From assembly GCF_003967035.1 (NCBI RefSeq), contig NZ_AP018560.1, positions 1,511,001 through 1,575,000 of the forward strand: a DNA stretch of 64,000 nt, given 5' to 3'. The notes below the pieces were generated by a model. It was not told where the DNA came from. It saw only the letters and a list, made by a program, of their open reading frames with translations, and made no database searches. The stretch's first letter is position 1. Every line of letters starts with the position of its first letter. Both the position numbers and the translations under genes were made by a program. This DNA is from Aerosticca soli. Its GTDB lineage: Bacteria; Pseudomonadota; Gammaproteobacteria; Xanthomonadales; Rhodanobacteraceae. Positions 10,401 to 19,271 of the stretch are shown here, piece after piece.

Positions 10401-13400
10401 CGAACGATGCCTCGTCGGCATCGCCCGCGGCGGACGAGGGCGACTTCTGTTCGTCGGCGGTTTCCCGGACGGGCTCTACGTCTGGCGGCCGTGCCGGCTC
10501 GGCGGTCTGCTCGACGCGGGCGTCGTGATCCACGAGGTCCGGGAACGCGCCGGCGAATTCGATGGGTGGCTCGAGTGACACGATCGGTGCGGGCGATTCG
10601 TGCTGTGCGTCGCGCAGGGCGGCCAGCCTGGCCGCCAGCGGCTCGACGTCCGGCAATTGCGGCTCGGCGGCATCGAACTCCCGCATGTACTGCTCGACCA
10701 GATCCGCGGCGGACGACACCAGCTCCGCGGCTTCGGCGGACAGCGGCGTTCCGGCCCCGCGCAATCGCTTGATCAGTCCCTCCAGCGGGGAAAGCAGCCG
10801 CATCAGGGGTTCGACGTCGACCATGGCGATGGCGCCATGCAGGGTGTGCACCGCGCGCAACAGGTCGTCTTCGACCGGGATCGCCTGGCCGGCGTCGGCC
10901 AGCGCGGCCCGGATGGTCTGCAGATACTGGGCGACTTCGCTGCGCAGGATCTCGAGCAGGACCGGGTCTACCGGCGGCATCGCCGGCAGCGGAATGGTTT
11001 CCTCCGGCGCCGGCTGCGCCGCTACGCCGGCGAGACCGGCATCGTTGAACAAGGCGGCCGGCGCGGCATCGGCGTCGACGGCAGGCAGGCGCCGGCGCAC
11101 CGTGCGGCGCACGGCCTCGGTACCGGCCGCCGCCACGACCTGCTCCACCGTCGCCCGTTCGCCCGCGGCCAGGCGATCGGCCACCTGCATGATCGCCGAC
11201 AGCGGCGCCTCGGGCGGGGTGCCGTCGGCCAGCGCCCGACGCAGCTGCGGCAGCGCGGCGATCGCATGCCGGACCAGCGCCACGACATCGTCGTGTGGCG
11301 GGATGGTCCCGTCGAGCACACGATTGAGCATGTTCTCGACCTTCCAGGCGAATTCGCCGAGCACGCGCGCACCGACCAGCCGCCCGGAACCCTTCAGGGT
11401 ATGGAACGAGCGCCTGATCGGCACCAGCAGCGCCTGCTGTTCGGGCGCCATGCGCCAGGCACTTTCGGCAGCCTCGAGATGGCCGATTTCCTCGCTGACT
11501 TCCTCGAGAAAGATGGTGCGGATCTCATCGTCGATGTCCTCGCCACCCCGCTCGAAGCCGGCTTGCGCCGCGAGTGGATCGGCGACGGGACGCTCCTCGA
11601 CGATGGTTTCCTCGATCTCGGTCCAGTCCTGATCCGCTGCCGGCGGCGTCATGCCCTCTTCCGTCTGCACCAGGCGCAGGCCGGAGAGGTCCTGCCCGGT
11701 CTCGGCCGGCATCCGGGCTTCACCGAAGAACAGGGTCTCGGGGGCGTCACCCGGCGCCAGACTGACCGGTTCGTCCAGGACCGGCACCGGCGGCGGCTCG
11801 GTCCTGACCGCGGGTGCGGGCGCAGCGGTCGCCTCGAGCAGGGCACGCGCCTGCGGCAGGGGCCAGTAGCCGAGCTCGCCCAGGCTGTGTTCGGCCACGT
11901 CCAGAATGTGATCGAGACCGCCACGATGCTCGCGCGCGGCCTCCAGGTAGTACTCGAGCGCGGCCAGGGCGTCGGCCAGGTGATCCATTTGCGCGGCGCT
12001 CGGCACCCGCTGCTCGACCAGCAGCTCGTTGCGGACGAAACGGCCGATGCCTTCGGCCAGGTCGGCCGGGCGCATCGCCGAAAGCATGCGCAGCGCGCCG
12101 GCGACCTCGTCCATCAGCACCGGCACGCTGTTGAGCGCGTCGTGCCGCCAACCCGATTCCACGAACGCGACGATGGCGTCCTTGACCTTGGCGGTATTGC
12201 CCACCGCCTCCTGCATCAGCGTGGCCAGGATGTGCCTGGCCTCGCTGCGCGGCAGCAGCGGTCCGGCCTCGTCGGCCGAGTCCTCGTCCGCGCCCAGGCT
12301 GTCGATGTGGTCGTCGAGCGAGGCTTCGACGTAGAGCAGCGCGCCGGCCATATCAAGCAGGGTTTCTTCGTCGGCGGGCCGGGCACGGCGGACGATCTCG
12401 GCGAGCACGCGGCGCTGCTCGCCGATCACCCGCCGCGGCACGCCCAGGGCGAGCATGCCGAGCGTGTCGCCGACGCGTTCGAGCACCTCGCACTGCACGC
12501 CGAGCGTGGCCGGATCCGCGTCCGGCTGGCGCAGGAACAGGTCGAGCGCATCCTTGACCCGCAGCAGGTCCTCCTTCAGCGCCTTGGCGACCGAATCGAG
12601 CAGCGCGCGGTTGTGCCCGGACATGGAACCACGCGCATGCTCGAGTTCGGCGGCGTCCGGCAGCAGGCTGTCCAGCCGGTACACCTGCCGCAGCAACTCC
12701 ATCTGTGGGCTGCGCTGGGGTGCCTGGGCGACGAGATAGAGCAGTTGCCTGGCCAGATCATCGGCATCGCCGCCGCGCAGGCTTTCCTCGCCGCGGTCGA
12801 GCAGCTGGCGGATGTTGCGGTCCACCCGGCCGATCAGCCGACGGATTTCACCGGCCTGGCTTTTCAGCAGGCCCTGTTCGAGGCCTTCCAGCACGGCGGC
12901 GGCGATCCACCAGACCCGCCGCCCGGGCACGCTCCAGCAGCGGGCGCTGATGCCCAGCAGGGCCTGACGCATGCCGGCCAGCCGCTGTGCCGGCTGTTGG
13001 TTGCGGAACCAGGCCAGGAGATGCTGCTGGAAGCGGACGCGCAGCTCGGCGATCTCGCCAAGATGCCGCTCGGCCTCGCCGGCATCGGCAGCGCCCGGCA
13101 CCTGGGACGGCAACGGCGCCTCCAGGTTGGGCATGAACAGCGCGGCCTCCGACAAGGCCTGCTGATTGCGCGCCGCCCGCAGCTCGTTGAGCAGCGGCAG
13201 CAGGACCATCGGCACGTCCCGATGGCCGCTCGAGAGTCTCTCCAGATAGTCGGGCAGCTGCACCAGCCCGCGCATCAGGGCGGCATAGGCATCGTCGCGA
13301 CGATCGACGCCACCGGCGAGCAGCGCCAGGGCGAGCGATTCCATCTCCTCGGTGACCAGCGCCGCCCCGTACAGCTCCACCATGCGCAGGATGCTCTGCA

Positions 13401-13557
13401 CCTGGTGCAGCCGTTCGGCACAGTCGCGCATCGGCTCGGCCACGGTGGGACGGCCGACGTAGGCCTCGAGCGCCTCGCGGGCGCGGGCCAGCGTCTCGTC
13501 GAGCTCCGGCTTGACCCATTGCAGGGTGGTGAAATCGATGTTTTCTTGGAGTCTCAT
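7486..13557 (-). CDS. chpA: Hybrid chemotaxis histidine kinase ChpA (PilL)
   Basis: A very large (2023-residue) CheA-type kinase of the Pil-Chp pathway that phosphorylates PilG and PilH. Order of parts: an N-terminal FimL-like/degenerate Hpt region (LHQVQSILRMVEL around residue 50); Hpt domains with phospho-acceptor histidines at about His719 (FHTLKGSGRL), His904 (VHTLHGAIAM) and His1295 (LHTLKGGARIAG); the dimerisation helix region (~1390-1540); the ATPase domain (~1560-1705, N box near His1606, DDGRGLD, GRGVGMDVV); a CheW-like domain; and a C-terminal receiver with Asp1902/1903, phospho-site Asp1947 and Lys in GKPY. Long acidic Ala/Pro/Glu linkers separate the Hpt domains; one is a 9-bp minisatellite. 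Fewer Hpt modules are obvious than the eight described for Pseudomonas ChpA, but degenerate ones may hide in the N-terminal 600 residues. Confidence 0.93.
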   Translation of the reverse strand: MRLQENIDFTTLQWVKPELDETLARAREALEAYVGRPTVAEPMRDCAERLHQVQSILRMVELYGAALVTEEMESLALALLAGGVDRRDDAYAALMRGLVQLPDYLERLSSGHRDVPMVLLPLLNELRAARNQQALSEAALFMPNLEAPLPSQVPGAADAGEAERHLGEIAELRVRFQQHLLAWFRNQQPAQRLAGMRQALLGISARCWSVPGRRVWWIAAAVLEGLEQGLLKSQAGEIRRLIGRVDRNIRQLLDRGEESLRGGDADDLARQLLYLVAQAPQRSPQMELLRQVYRLDSLLPDAAELEHARGSMSGHNRALLDSVAKALKEDLLRVKDALDLFLRQPDADPATLGVQCEVLERVGDTLGMLALGVPRRVIGEQRRVLAEIVRRARPADEETLLDMAGALLYVEASLDDHIDSLGADEDSADEAGPLLPRSEARHILATLMQEAVGNTAKVKDAIVAFVESGWRHDALNSVPVLMDEVAGALRMLSAMRPADLAEGIGRFVRNELLVEQRVPSAAQMDHLADALAALEYYLEAAREHRGGLDHILDVAEHSLGELGYWPLPQARALLEATAAPAPAVRTEPPPVPVLDEPVSLAPGDAPETLFFGEARMPAETGQDLSGLRLVQTEEGMTPPAADQDWTEIEETIVEERPVADPLAAQAGFERGGEDIDDEIRTIFLEEVSEEIGHLEAAESAWRMAPEQQALLVPIRRSFHTLKGSGRLVGARVLGEFAWKVENMLNRVLDGTIPPHDDVVALVRHAIAALPQLRRALADGTPPEAPLSAIMQVADRLAAGERATVEQVVAAAGTEAVRRTVRRRLPAVDADAAPAALFNDAGLAGVAAQPAPEETIPLPAMPPVDPVLLEILRSEVAQYLQTIRAALADAGQAIPVEDDLLRAVHTLHGAIAMVDVEPLMRLLSPLEGLIKRLRGAGTPLSAEAAELVSSAADLVEQYMREFDAAEPQLPDVEPLAARLAALRDAQHESPAPIVSLEPPIEFAGAFPDLVDHDARVEQTAEPARPPDVEPVRETADEQKSPSSAAGDADEASFALDEALIAALDAFEPPIREPLETPHDEQELDALLDALLEERPAPTDAAEAQADTGEALEEAADMTAMTDDAAAEAPDVEPEPSFVASFDAAAHAVDTGLAEHAETPQERTPQPAAPDEVQAAAAPEHDELAAIADVSQAPAASLAPEVPETSEAQEAQETQETQETQETQETQETQETQEAQETTEVSAAPTGPVDQAVDQDLLEVFLDEARDLLDHADATLAQWRAAPEEMAPVKDLQRDLHTLKGGARIAGLAPVGDLAHAIETLLEKPIAEPSRAVEVIRLLEHGFDHLHGLTEALAQGRAMAYPQALIDRVLALAGASAASTPVEQAAVEPLPALLPEETTAEDGPNRGGAEQIRVRADLLDSLVNHAGEVAIYRSRLEQQVSAYRFNLAELEQTVTRLRSQLRMLEIETEAQIIARYQREHREAGMAAFDPLELDRFSQLQQYSRALAESVSDLVSIQGTLDELTRQAETLLIQQSRVSSDLQEGLLRTRMLPFDTLVPNLRRTLRQSALEEGKLAQLVVEGAHGEMDRNLLDRLKAPFEHMLRNAVAHGIESPADRRRAGKPEEGTVRIQVAREATEVVVRISDDGRGLDRAAIRARALERGLIEADATLDDARLLALIVQPGFSTAGTVTQLAGRGVGMDVVANEIRQLGGSLAIESAPGEGTTFVLRLPFTLAVTQAILVRIGEASFAIPMASVQGVARVAADELAAHLANDTPVFEHHGEAYGIHDLGELLDLPARLPSGDETVPLLLTRAGDVRAAIRIDAVIGSREIVVKSVGPQVSSVPGVLGATIMGDGSVLVILDLPPLIRHNLTRRARRVAEGRPAVPAPVAAAPRQRPLVMVVDDSITMRKVTSRVLERHEYEVATAKDGLDALEKLHESRVPDLMLLDIEMPRMDGYELATQMKADPRLREVPIIMITSRTGEKHRQRAFDIGVDHYLGKPYQESELLALIGEMLQPLMETPHG
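9852..9941 (-). repeat. 9-bp in-frame minisatellite coding Glu-Thr-Gln inside chpA
   Basis: Ten head-to-tail 9-base units. Seven are identical on the plus strand (TCTCTTGAG, 9870-9932) and flanking units differ by one base (CCTCTTGAG). In the chpA frame they read (Glu-Thr/Ala-Gln)n within the linker just before the third canonical Hpt domain. Because the unit is a multiple of three, copy-number change would alter linker length without a frameshift. Confidence 0.95.
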
Positions 13558-13621
13558 GCCTGCCTCTTGAGGCTGCGCAACGCAGCGCGCAACCGACGAG
13601 GTTGCCGTAAGGTCCCGCCGC

Positions 13622-15652
13622 TCAACCCGGCAGTTTGAAGTGCGCCACCGAACGCCGCAGGTCGCTGGCCAGCTTGGCCAGGTAACCGATCGACTCGGCG
13701 GTCCGGCTCGCGCCCTGCGAGGTCTGCGAGGTGATCTCCTGGATCGCGTTCATGGACTGGGAAATGTGCGTCGCCGCATCGGACTGCGCGCGCGCGGCGG
13801 TGGAGATGTTCTGGATCAGCGCCGAAAGATCGTGCGACACGCGCTCGATGTCGCCGAGCGCGCTGCCGGCATCCTCGGCCTTGCGCGCGCCGGCGACCAC
13901 CTCTGCCGTGGTCTGCTCCATCGAATGGACCGCCTCGTTGGTATCGGACTGAATCGCCTTGACCAGTGCCTCGATGCGCTTGGTGGCGCTGGCGGAACGC
14001 TCGGCGAGCCGCTGCACTTCGTCGGCGACCACCGCGAAACCGCGTCCGGCCTCGCCGGCCGAGGCGGCCTGGATGGCCGCGTTCAGGGCGAGGATGTTGG
14101 TCTGCTCGGCGATGTCGTTGATGAGCTCCACGATCGAACCGATCTCCTGCGAGGATTCGCCCAGCCGCTTGATCCGCTTGGAGGTCTCCTGGATCTGGTC
14201 GCGGATCGAGTCCATCCCGGAAATGGTCTCGCGCACCACCTGCGCGCCGCGCGAGGCGATCTCGACCGAGCGCTCGGCCACCTCGGCCGATTCGGCCGAA
14301 TCGCGCGACACGCCGTCCATCTGGCTCGCGATCTGGTTGATCGCGCTGGTGGCCGAGCTGATCCGCTGGGCCTGATGCTCGGCGGCGTCGGCGAGCTGGC
14401 GGGCGGTGGTCTGGGTTTCCTGCGCGGAGGAGGACACCTGCTCGGACGTCTCGTTGATCGTGGTCACCAGCGTGCGCAGCTCGTCGATCGCGTAGTTCAC
14501 CGAATCGGCGATCGCCCCGGTGATGTCCTCGGAAACGGTCGTCTTGACGGTGAGGTCGCCCTCGGCCAGCGAACCCATCTCGTCCAGCAGGCGCATGATC
14601 GCCTCCTGGTTGCGCTGGTTGAGCTCGGTACTCTCGCGGAAGCGACGGCGCTGATCGCCGACCAGGGCCACCACCAAAAGCAGTGCGAAGGCCACTGCGG
14701 CCAGGGCGCCGAACACGCCCCACTCCACGTTGGGGAATAGGCGGCGGTAGGGCAGCCGGCCGATCTGTTCGGCCAGTTCGTTCGCACGCAACAGCACGTT
14801 CTGCGAATCCAGCGAGGCCTGGTTGCCGGCCAGCTTCACCTCGGCGAGATTGCCGGCGGTGGCGACCAGCTTGGCGATCGGCTCGGCCAGGGTCTGCCAG
14901 TTGGCCTGCATGTCGGCGAGGATCTTGTGCGCATTCGCGTCCCCGATCGCCTGGGTGCCGGTGTCGGCGTTGCCCTGCAGCAAACCGTCCAGCACCGCGC
15001 CGTAGAGCTGGGCATCACGGGCCAGGCCATCCGCGGCGGCCTGCACACCCTCGCCGCCCTGCAGGACCTCCTGTACGCGGCGGATGATGCGGTCGGCCAG
15101 CAGCATCTGGCGCGAGGCCCCGAGCATCTGTTCGGCGTTGCCGCCGCGCTGCTGCAGAATGTTGGTGACCTGGTCCATGCTCGAATTGAGCAGGGGCATC
15201 TGCTTGGCGATGCGGTCGGCGCGGTCGGCCGACTCCAGAATGACCGCCTTGCTGGAAAGGATCTTGCGGATGTCGCCGTCGAGCTGCGTCCAGGCCTGGC
15301 TCAGGGCCGTGACCGCGCGCCCGACCGGGCTGGCATTGCCGTCACCATAGGCCGGCATGCCAGTCCGCGGATCGCCCTTGGCCAGGCGGGTGACCGCCGA
15401 GTCGATGGCGTTGCGGGTGCCTTCGAGTTCCTTGAAGGCGTCGACATTGCCACCCGCGGCCTCCAGCGCATATTTCGCCGTCTGCTGCGAAAGCACCTGG
15501 ATCTGCGTGGTCAGGCCGATGGCCTGGCGGTCCTCGCCGTTTTTCTGGAACAGCATGAAAAAATCGACCGCGGCGAATGCGATCGCCAGCAGCAAGAGAA
15601 CGATGAGGCCGGTATAGCCCCGTTCCTTGCCGACGCCCCCTGCTGCTTTCAT
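13622..15652 (-). CDS. pilJ: Methyl-accepting chemotaxis protein PilJ
   Basis: A 676-residue chemoreceptor of the Pil-Chp system. A short cytoplasmic start ([15 protein letters not shown]) precedes transmembrane helix 1 (about residues 15-36). A ~290-residue periplasmic region of PilJ type follows, then transmembrane helix 2 ([24 protein letters not shown] region, ~325-350), a HAMP linker and the long signalling coiled coil. The conserved hairpin tip reads [20 protein letters not shown] then [15 protein letters not shown]. The start at 15652 is the ATG nearest the first helix; the open frame extends 45 bases further up. In other systems PilJ senses pilin or surface contact. Confidence 0.94.
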   Translation of the reverse strand: MKAAGGVGKERGYTGLIVLLLLAIAFAAVDFFMLFQKNGEDRQAIGLTTQIQVLSQQTAKYALEAAGGNVDAFKELEGTRNAIDSAVTRLAKGDPRTGMPAYGDGNASPVGRAVTALSQAWTQLDGDIRKILSSKAVILESADRADRIAKQMPLLNSSMDQVTNILQQRGGNAEQMLGASRQMLLADRIIRRVQEVLQGGEGVQAAADGLARDAQLYGAVLDGLLQGNADTGTQAIGDANAHKILADMQANWQTLAEPIAKLVATAGNLAEVKLAGNQASLDSQNVLLRANELAEQIGRLPYRRLFPNVEWGVFGALAAVAFALLLVVALVGDQRRRFRESTELNQRNQEAIMRLLDEMGSLAEGDLTVKTTVSEDITGAIADSVNYAIDELRTLVTTINETSEQVSSSAQETQTTARQLADAAEHQAQRISSATSAINQIASQMDGVSRDSAESAEVAERSVEIASRGAQVVRETISGMDSIRDQIQETSKRIKRLGESSQEIGSIVELINDIAEQTNILALNAAIQAASAGEAGRGFAVVADEVQRLAERSASATKRIEALVKAIQSDTNEAVHSMEQTTAEVVAGARKAEDAGSALGDIERVSHDLSALIQNISTAARAQSDAATHISQSMNAIQEITSQTSQGASRTAESIGYLAKLASDLRRSVAHFKLPG

Positions 15653-15758
15653 TTCGGCCACCTCGTCGTCTTTCCACCCGCCGCGCCGTACGACCACGGC
15701 GCGGCATTTCCCTCGAAAAAAGGCCCGGCAAGGCGCCTCTCCATCACGTCCGCACTAT

Positions 15759-16301
15759 TCAGGCGGCTGCCTGGCGAAAATCCGGAGCCCGCACCAACCG
15801 GCTCATGCTGAACAGTGCCAGCTCCTGGCCATCGACCTGCACGCGCCGCTCCACGAATCGCGCGAGTCGCGGATCATCCTCGGCCACCGAAGTCTGCCGC
15901 TGGGTCTCATCCACGGTGCGCTGTCCGTAAACCTCGTCGACGAGCAGCGCCACCGCGCCGCCGCCCTGACGGACCACCAGCAACCGGCTGCGCTCCCCGG
16001 GCGTGGTGCGCATGTCGAACAGGAACCGGGCCAGATCGATCACCGGCACCAGATTGCCGCGCACGTTGGCAATGCCGAGCATCCACGGCTGCGTGCCCGG
16101 TACCGGAGTGATCGCGGGCACCGCGAGCAGTTCGCTGATTTCCTCGATGCCGCTGGCCAGGCTGCGTGCGCCCACGCGATAGCCGATGCCGCGCCACAGG
16201 CCAGGAGCGTCGAGGCGATCCTCCAGCTCGAGCGCATGCGCAAGCGAAAGACGCTCGTAGCGCGCCAGGATCTCGAACGGCGAGAGCGCGAGGGCATTCA
16301 T
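15759..16301 (-). CDS. pilI: CheW-type adaptor PilI
   Basis: A 180-residue adaptor linking PilJ to the ChpA kinase. It has one CheW domain: GIGYRVGARSLASGIEEISE, VPGTQPWMLGIANVRGNLVPVIDL (the most conserved CheW stretch, shown here in part), and LLVDEVYGQRTV. The ATG at 16301 overlaps the pilH stop codon (ATGA), which implies translational coupling and fixes the start; the open frame upstream is inside pilH. Confidence 0.93.
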   Translation of the reverse strand: MNALALSPFEILARYERLSLAHALELEDRLDAPGLWRGIGYRVGARSLASGIEEISELLAVPAITPVPGTQPWMLGIANVRGNLVPVIDLARFLFDMRTTPGERSRLLVVRQGGGAVALLVDEVYGQRTVDETQRQTSVAEDDPRLARFVERRVQVDGQELALFSMSRLVRAPDFRQAAA

Positions 16302-16669
16302 GCGGCGCGCGCCAGCAGGTCGTCGATACAGGCGAGCAACGCGCCCGCATCGACCGGCTTGGTGATGAAGGCGCGCGCGCCCTGGCGCAGGCCCCATACG
16401 CGATCGCTTTCCATGGACTTGGTGGTGATCATCACCACCGGTACGTCCATGGTCTGCGGATGCCGGGTCAGCATGCGGGTGGCCTGGAAGCCGTTGAGGC
16501 CGGGCATGATGACATCCATGAGGATGAGGTCCGGACGCTCGCGATGGACCCGCTCGATGCCTTCCTCGGCCGTCCCGGCGGCCACGACCCGATGCCCGGC
16601 CTTTTCGAGCATGCCGGTGAGCACGCGCACGTCCACCGGTGAGTCGTCGATGATCAAAATGCTCGCCAT
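16298..16669 (-). CDS. pilH: Single-domain response regulator PilH
   Basis: A 123-residue CheY-like receiver with the acidic pocket IIDDSP, phospho-acceptor Asp in LILMDVIMPG, Thr-Thr in VMITTKS and Lys in ITKPVD. It is the second receiver of the Pil-Chp operon. In Pseudomonas PilH opposes PilG, affecting PilT-driven retraction and phosphate flow. It lies 17 bp after pilG and overlaps pilI by four bases. Confidence 0.94.
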   Translation of the reverse strand: MASILIIDDSPVDVRVLTGMLEKAGHRVVAAGTAEEGIERVHRERPDLILMDVIMPGLNGFQATRMLTRHPQTMDVPVVMITTKSMESDRVWGLRQGARAFITKPVDAGALLACIDDLLARAA

Positions 16670-16686
16670 GTCCCCTGTCCGCTCCT

Positions 16687-17091
16687 TCAGGCCGGCTGAC
16701 CGACGTGGCGCTGGATGGCGCCCAAGAGTTCGTCGCGGGTGAAGGGCTTGGTGAGGTATTGCTCGGCGCCGACGATGCGCCCCCGGGCCTTGTCGAACAG
16801 GCCGTCCTTGGAACTCAGCATGATGACCGGCGTGCCGCGGAACTGCGGATTGTTCTTGATCAGCGCGCAGGTCTGATAGCCGTCCAGCCGCGGCATCATG
16901 ATGTCCACGAAGATGATCGCGGGCTTGTGCTCGGCGATCTTGGCTAGCGCCTCGAAGCCATCGACGGCGGTCAGCACCTCGCAGCCTTCCTTCCTGAGCA
17001 ACGTCTCCGCGGTGCGCCGGATGGTCTTGGAGTCGTCGATCACCATGACCTTGAGACCGGCCAGACCGTTAGCGTTCGAGTTCAGGTTCAC
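16687..17091 (-). CDS. pilG: Single-domain response regulator PilG
   Basis: A 134-residue CheY-like receiver, the usual PilG length. Key residues are the acidic pair in VIDDSKTIRR, the phospho-acceptor Asp in FVDIMMPRLDGYQ, VIMLSSKDG and Lys in LTKPFTRDEL. PilG promotes PilB-driven pilus extension in Pil-Chp systems. I place the start at a GTG (17091) preceded by GGGGGG; the open frame continues far upstream, but in unrelated sequence that overlaps gshB on the other strand. It is the first gene of the operon running through chpC. Confidence 0.93.
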   Translation of the reverse strand: MNLNSNANGLAGLKVMVIDDSKTIRRTAETLLRKEGCEVLTAVDGFEALAKIAEHKPAIIFVDIMMPRLDGYQTCALIKNNPQFRGTPVIMLSSKDGLFDKARGRIVGAEQYLTKPFTRDELLGAIQRHVGQPA

Positions 17092-17212
17092 TATTCCCCC
17101 CGCAGCCCACCCCAGGCCGAGGCAACAACTTCGACAAAGCGCCAGCGGCGCGCATGAAGAACCAGACGACTTGAAGGTGCGGCGACACGGCTGCCGATCA
17201 CTGCCGACCTGC

Positions 17213-17241
17213 TGTTTACTGCCTGCCCCGCAGCGCGTCAA
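17213..17241 (-). promoter_or_regulatory. Candidate sigma-70 promoter of the pilG operon
   Basis: On the minus strand, TTGACG (17241-17236) and TAAACA (17218-17213) are separated by 17 bases. This is a good -35 with a mediocre -10, about 120 bases before the pilG GTG. It sits in the 297-bp divergent pilG/gshB gap, which otherwise shows no gene or repeat. Recognised by eye only. Confidence 0.35.
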
Positions 17242-17388
17242 GCCGAGCCTTTGCACTCTGCACTTGCCATCACAGCTTATCGGTATGCAATGACGGCGGC
17301 TTGAGGGCATCCGGTGCTTGCCGCAAGGCATCGCGCTCGGCGAACATGCGTATGCCGGGTTCCGGCACGCTTCTATCGGAGACACACG

Positions 17389-18351
17389 ATGCCGCGTTCG
17401 GTCGCGGTGCTGATGGACCCCATCGCATCGATCAAGATCGTCAAGGACACCACCTTCGCCCTGCTGCTGGAAGCCCAGCGGCGCGGCCATGCGCTCCATT
17501 ACATGGAGCAGGGCGACCTTGCGCTGCGCCAGGAGGCCCCGTTCGCCCGGCTGGCGCCGCTGTCGGTGCGTGACGACGTCAACGGCTGGTATCTGCTCGG
17601 CGAGCCGGTCTGGCGCGATCTGCGCGAGATGGACCTGGTGCTGATGCGCAAGGACCCGCCGGTGGATGCCGAGTTCGTCTACGACACCATGGTGCTCGAA
17701 CGCGCCCAGCGGGCGGGCGTCATGGTGGTCAACGACCCGCGGGCACTGCGCGACTGCAACGAGAAACTGTTCGCCCTCGACTTTCCGCAGTGCATGGCGC
17801 CCACCCTGGTCGCCCGCGATGCGGATGAACTCAAGGCCTTCGTCGCCGAGCACGAGGAGGTCGTGCTGAAGCCGCTGGACGGCATGGGCGGACGCGGCAT
17901 CTTCCGCGTGCGGGCGGGCGACCCCAATCTCAACGTGATCCTGGAGACCCTGCTCGGCGGCGGGCCCCACGGCGAAGGCCGCCGCTTCACCGTCGCTCAG
18001 CGTTTCATCCCGCAGATCCAGGCTGGCGACAAGCGCATCCTGATGGTCGACGGCGAGCCGGTGCCCTACGCGCTGGCCCGGATCCCGCGGGAAGGCGAGT
18101 TCCGCGGCAACCTCGCCGCGGGCGGGCGCGGCGTCGGCGTCCCCCTCAACGAGCGCGACCGCTGGATCGCCGCCGAGGTCGGTCCGGCATTGCGCCAGCG
18201 CGGGCTGCGTTTCGTCGGGCTGGACGTGATCGGCGATTATCTCACCGAGATCAACGTCACCTCGCCGACCTGCGCGCGCGAGCTCGACGCCCAGTACGGC
18301 CTCAACATCGCCGGACTGCTGTTCGACGCCCTGGAGCGCGACCGCGCGTGA
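17389..18351 (+). CDS. gshB: Glutathione synthetase
   Basis: A 320-residue ATP-grasp ligase that joins glycine to gamma-glutamylcysteine, the last step of glutathione synthesis. Visible are the N-terminal AVLMDPIASIKIVKDTTFAL, the ATP-grasp loop VLKPLDGMGGRGIF, IPQIQAGDKRILMVDGEPVPY and the Mg2+-binding end EINVTSPTC. The start at 17389 follows CGGAGACAC; a longer open frame upstream lacks family similarity. It overlaps the next gene by four bases (GTGA), the common gshB-tonB-like pairing of xanthomonads. Confidence 0.96.
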   Translation: MPRSVAVLMDPIASIKIVKDTTFALLLEAQRRGHALHYMEQGDLALRQEAPFARLAPLSVRDDVNGWYLLGEPVWRDLREMDLVLMRKDPPVDAEFVYDTMVLERAQRAGVMVVNDPRALRDCNEKLFALDFPQCMAPTLVARDADELKAFVAEHEEVVLKPLDGMGGRGIFRVRAGDPNLNVILETLLGGGPHGEGRRFTVAQRFIPQIQAGDKRILMVDGEPVPYALARIPREGEFRGNLAAGGRGVGVPLNERDRWIAAEVGPALRQRGLRFVGLDVIGDYLTEINVTSPTCARELDAQYGLNIAGLLFDALERDRA

Positions 18352-19208
18352 ACGCCGTCGGCCGCAACGCCGGCGCCGAGCCCTTCGGCGCCACCCTGCT
18401 GTTCTCGTTGTTGCTGCATGGTCTGGTCATCCTCGGCGTCACCTTCCATTACGCGAAGCCCGCCCCGTCCCTGCCCACCCTGGACGTCACCCTGGTGGAC
18501 GTAGCCAACCGCCGGGCTCCCGTACATGCGGATTTCCTGGCCCAGCTCGACAACCAGGGCGGCGGCGAGCAGGATCGCGTGGCGCGCCCTTCGGCGCCCG
18601 TCGCCGGACCGCTGCCGATACCCACCCAGGGCACTGCGCCACGACCGGTCGAGGCGACCGAACCTCGCCCGCAGACGGCGACGCCCATGCACCTCATCAC
18701 CACCCGTGGCGAGGCCGGCGTCACGGTCCCAAGCGCGCAGGAGCACCGCGTGCAGGAATCCCAGGCCCTGCCCGACGCCGACGAACGCCGTCGCGCCGAG
18801 GAAATGGCCGCCCTCGCCGCGGAATTGCGCGCGCGGACCGAAGCCTATGCCAAGCGGCCGAAGAAGAAATTCATCTCCGCCAATACGCGGGAGTACGCCT
18901 ATGCGGCCTACATGCGCGGCTGGGTCGACCGCGTGGAACGCATCGGCAACCTCAATTACCCCGAGGAGGCGCGCCGGCGCGGTCTGCACGGCGAGCTGGA
19001 GTTGACCGTGACCCTGGCCCGCGACGGCAGCGTCAAGGCCATCGACGTGACACGCAGCTCCGGTCAGCCGATCCTGGACCGTGCGGCGATCCAGATCGTG
19101 CGCCTGGCCGCGCCCTTCGCCCCGATACCGAGCGAGGAACGCATCGACGAGCTGCACATCACCCGCACCTGGCAGTTCCTGCCCGGCGGAGTGCTCAGGA
19201 ACCGTTGA
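18348..19208 (+). CDS. TonB-family energy-transducing protein
   Basis: A 286-residue protein with TonB architecture. It has a short cytoplasmic start, one membrane helix (ATLLFSLLLHGLVILGVTF, about residues 15-33) with the TonB-like SxxxH-type pattern, a long Pro/Glu/Ala-rich periplasmic linker, and a C-terminal TonB domain (about 190-280). The C-terminal domain carries YPEEARRRGLHGELELTVTL and GSVKAIDVTRSSGQPILD, and ends ITRTWQFLP. It would span the periplasm to power outer-membrane transport, but which receptor it serves is unknown. No exbB/exbD lies nearby. It starts with GTG overlapping the gshB stop. Confidence 0.88.
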   Translation: MNAVGRNAGAEPFGATLLFSLLLHGLVILGVTFHYAKPAPSLPTLDVTLVDVANRRAPVHADFLAQLDNQGGGEQDRVARPSAPVAGPLPIPTQGTAPRPVEATEPRPQTATPMHLITTRGEAGVTVPSAQEHRVQESQALPDADERRRAEEMAALAAELRARTEAYAKRPKKKFISANTREYAYAAYMRGWVDRVERIGNLNYPEEARRRGLHGELELTVTLARDGSVKAIDVTRSSGQPILDRAAIQIVRLAAPFAPIPSEERIDELHITRTWQFLPGGVLRNR

Positions 19209-19211
19209 CGC

Positions 19212-19248
19212 AAAAAAACGTCGCGCGATCCGCAAGGATCACGCGACG
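19212..19248 (-). terminator. Rho-independent terminator of the SYLF lipoprotein gene
   Basis: On the minus strand a 13-bp stem (arms 19248-19236 and 19231-19219, one mismatch, loop TTGC) is followed by seven T (19218-19212). It lies 23 bp past the stop of the SYLF gene and just beyond the end of the convergent TonB-like gene. Confidence 0.85.
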
Positions 19249-19271
19249 CCGGGTGAAGAAAGCAAGCGGAT

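Noticed and set aside
10600-13638. Very long plus-strand open frame opposite chpA
   Set aside because: Low-complexity Arg/Gly/His-rich translation with no domain; it is the antisense shadow of chpA created by high GC. Similar shadows lie opposite hsdR, dnaE, glyA and the secreted nuclease.
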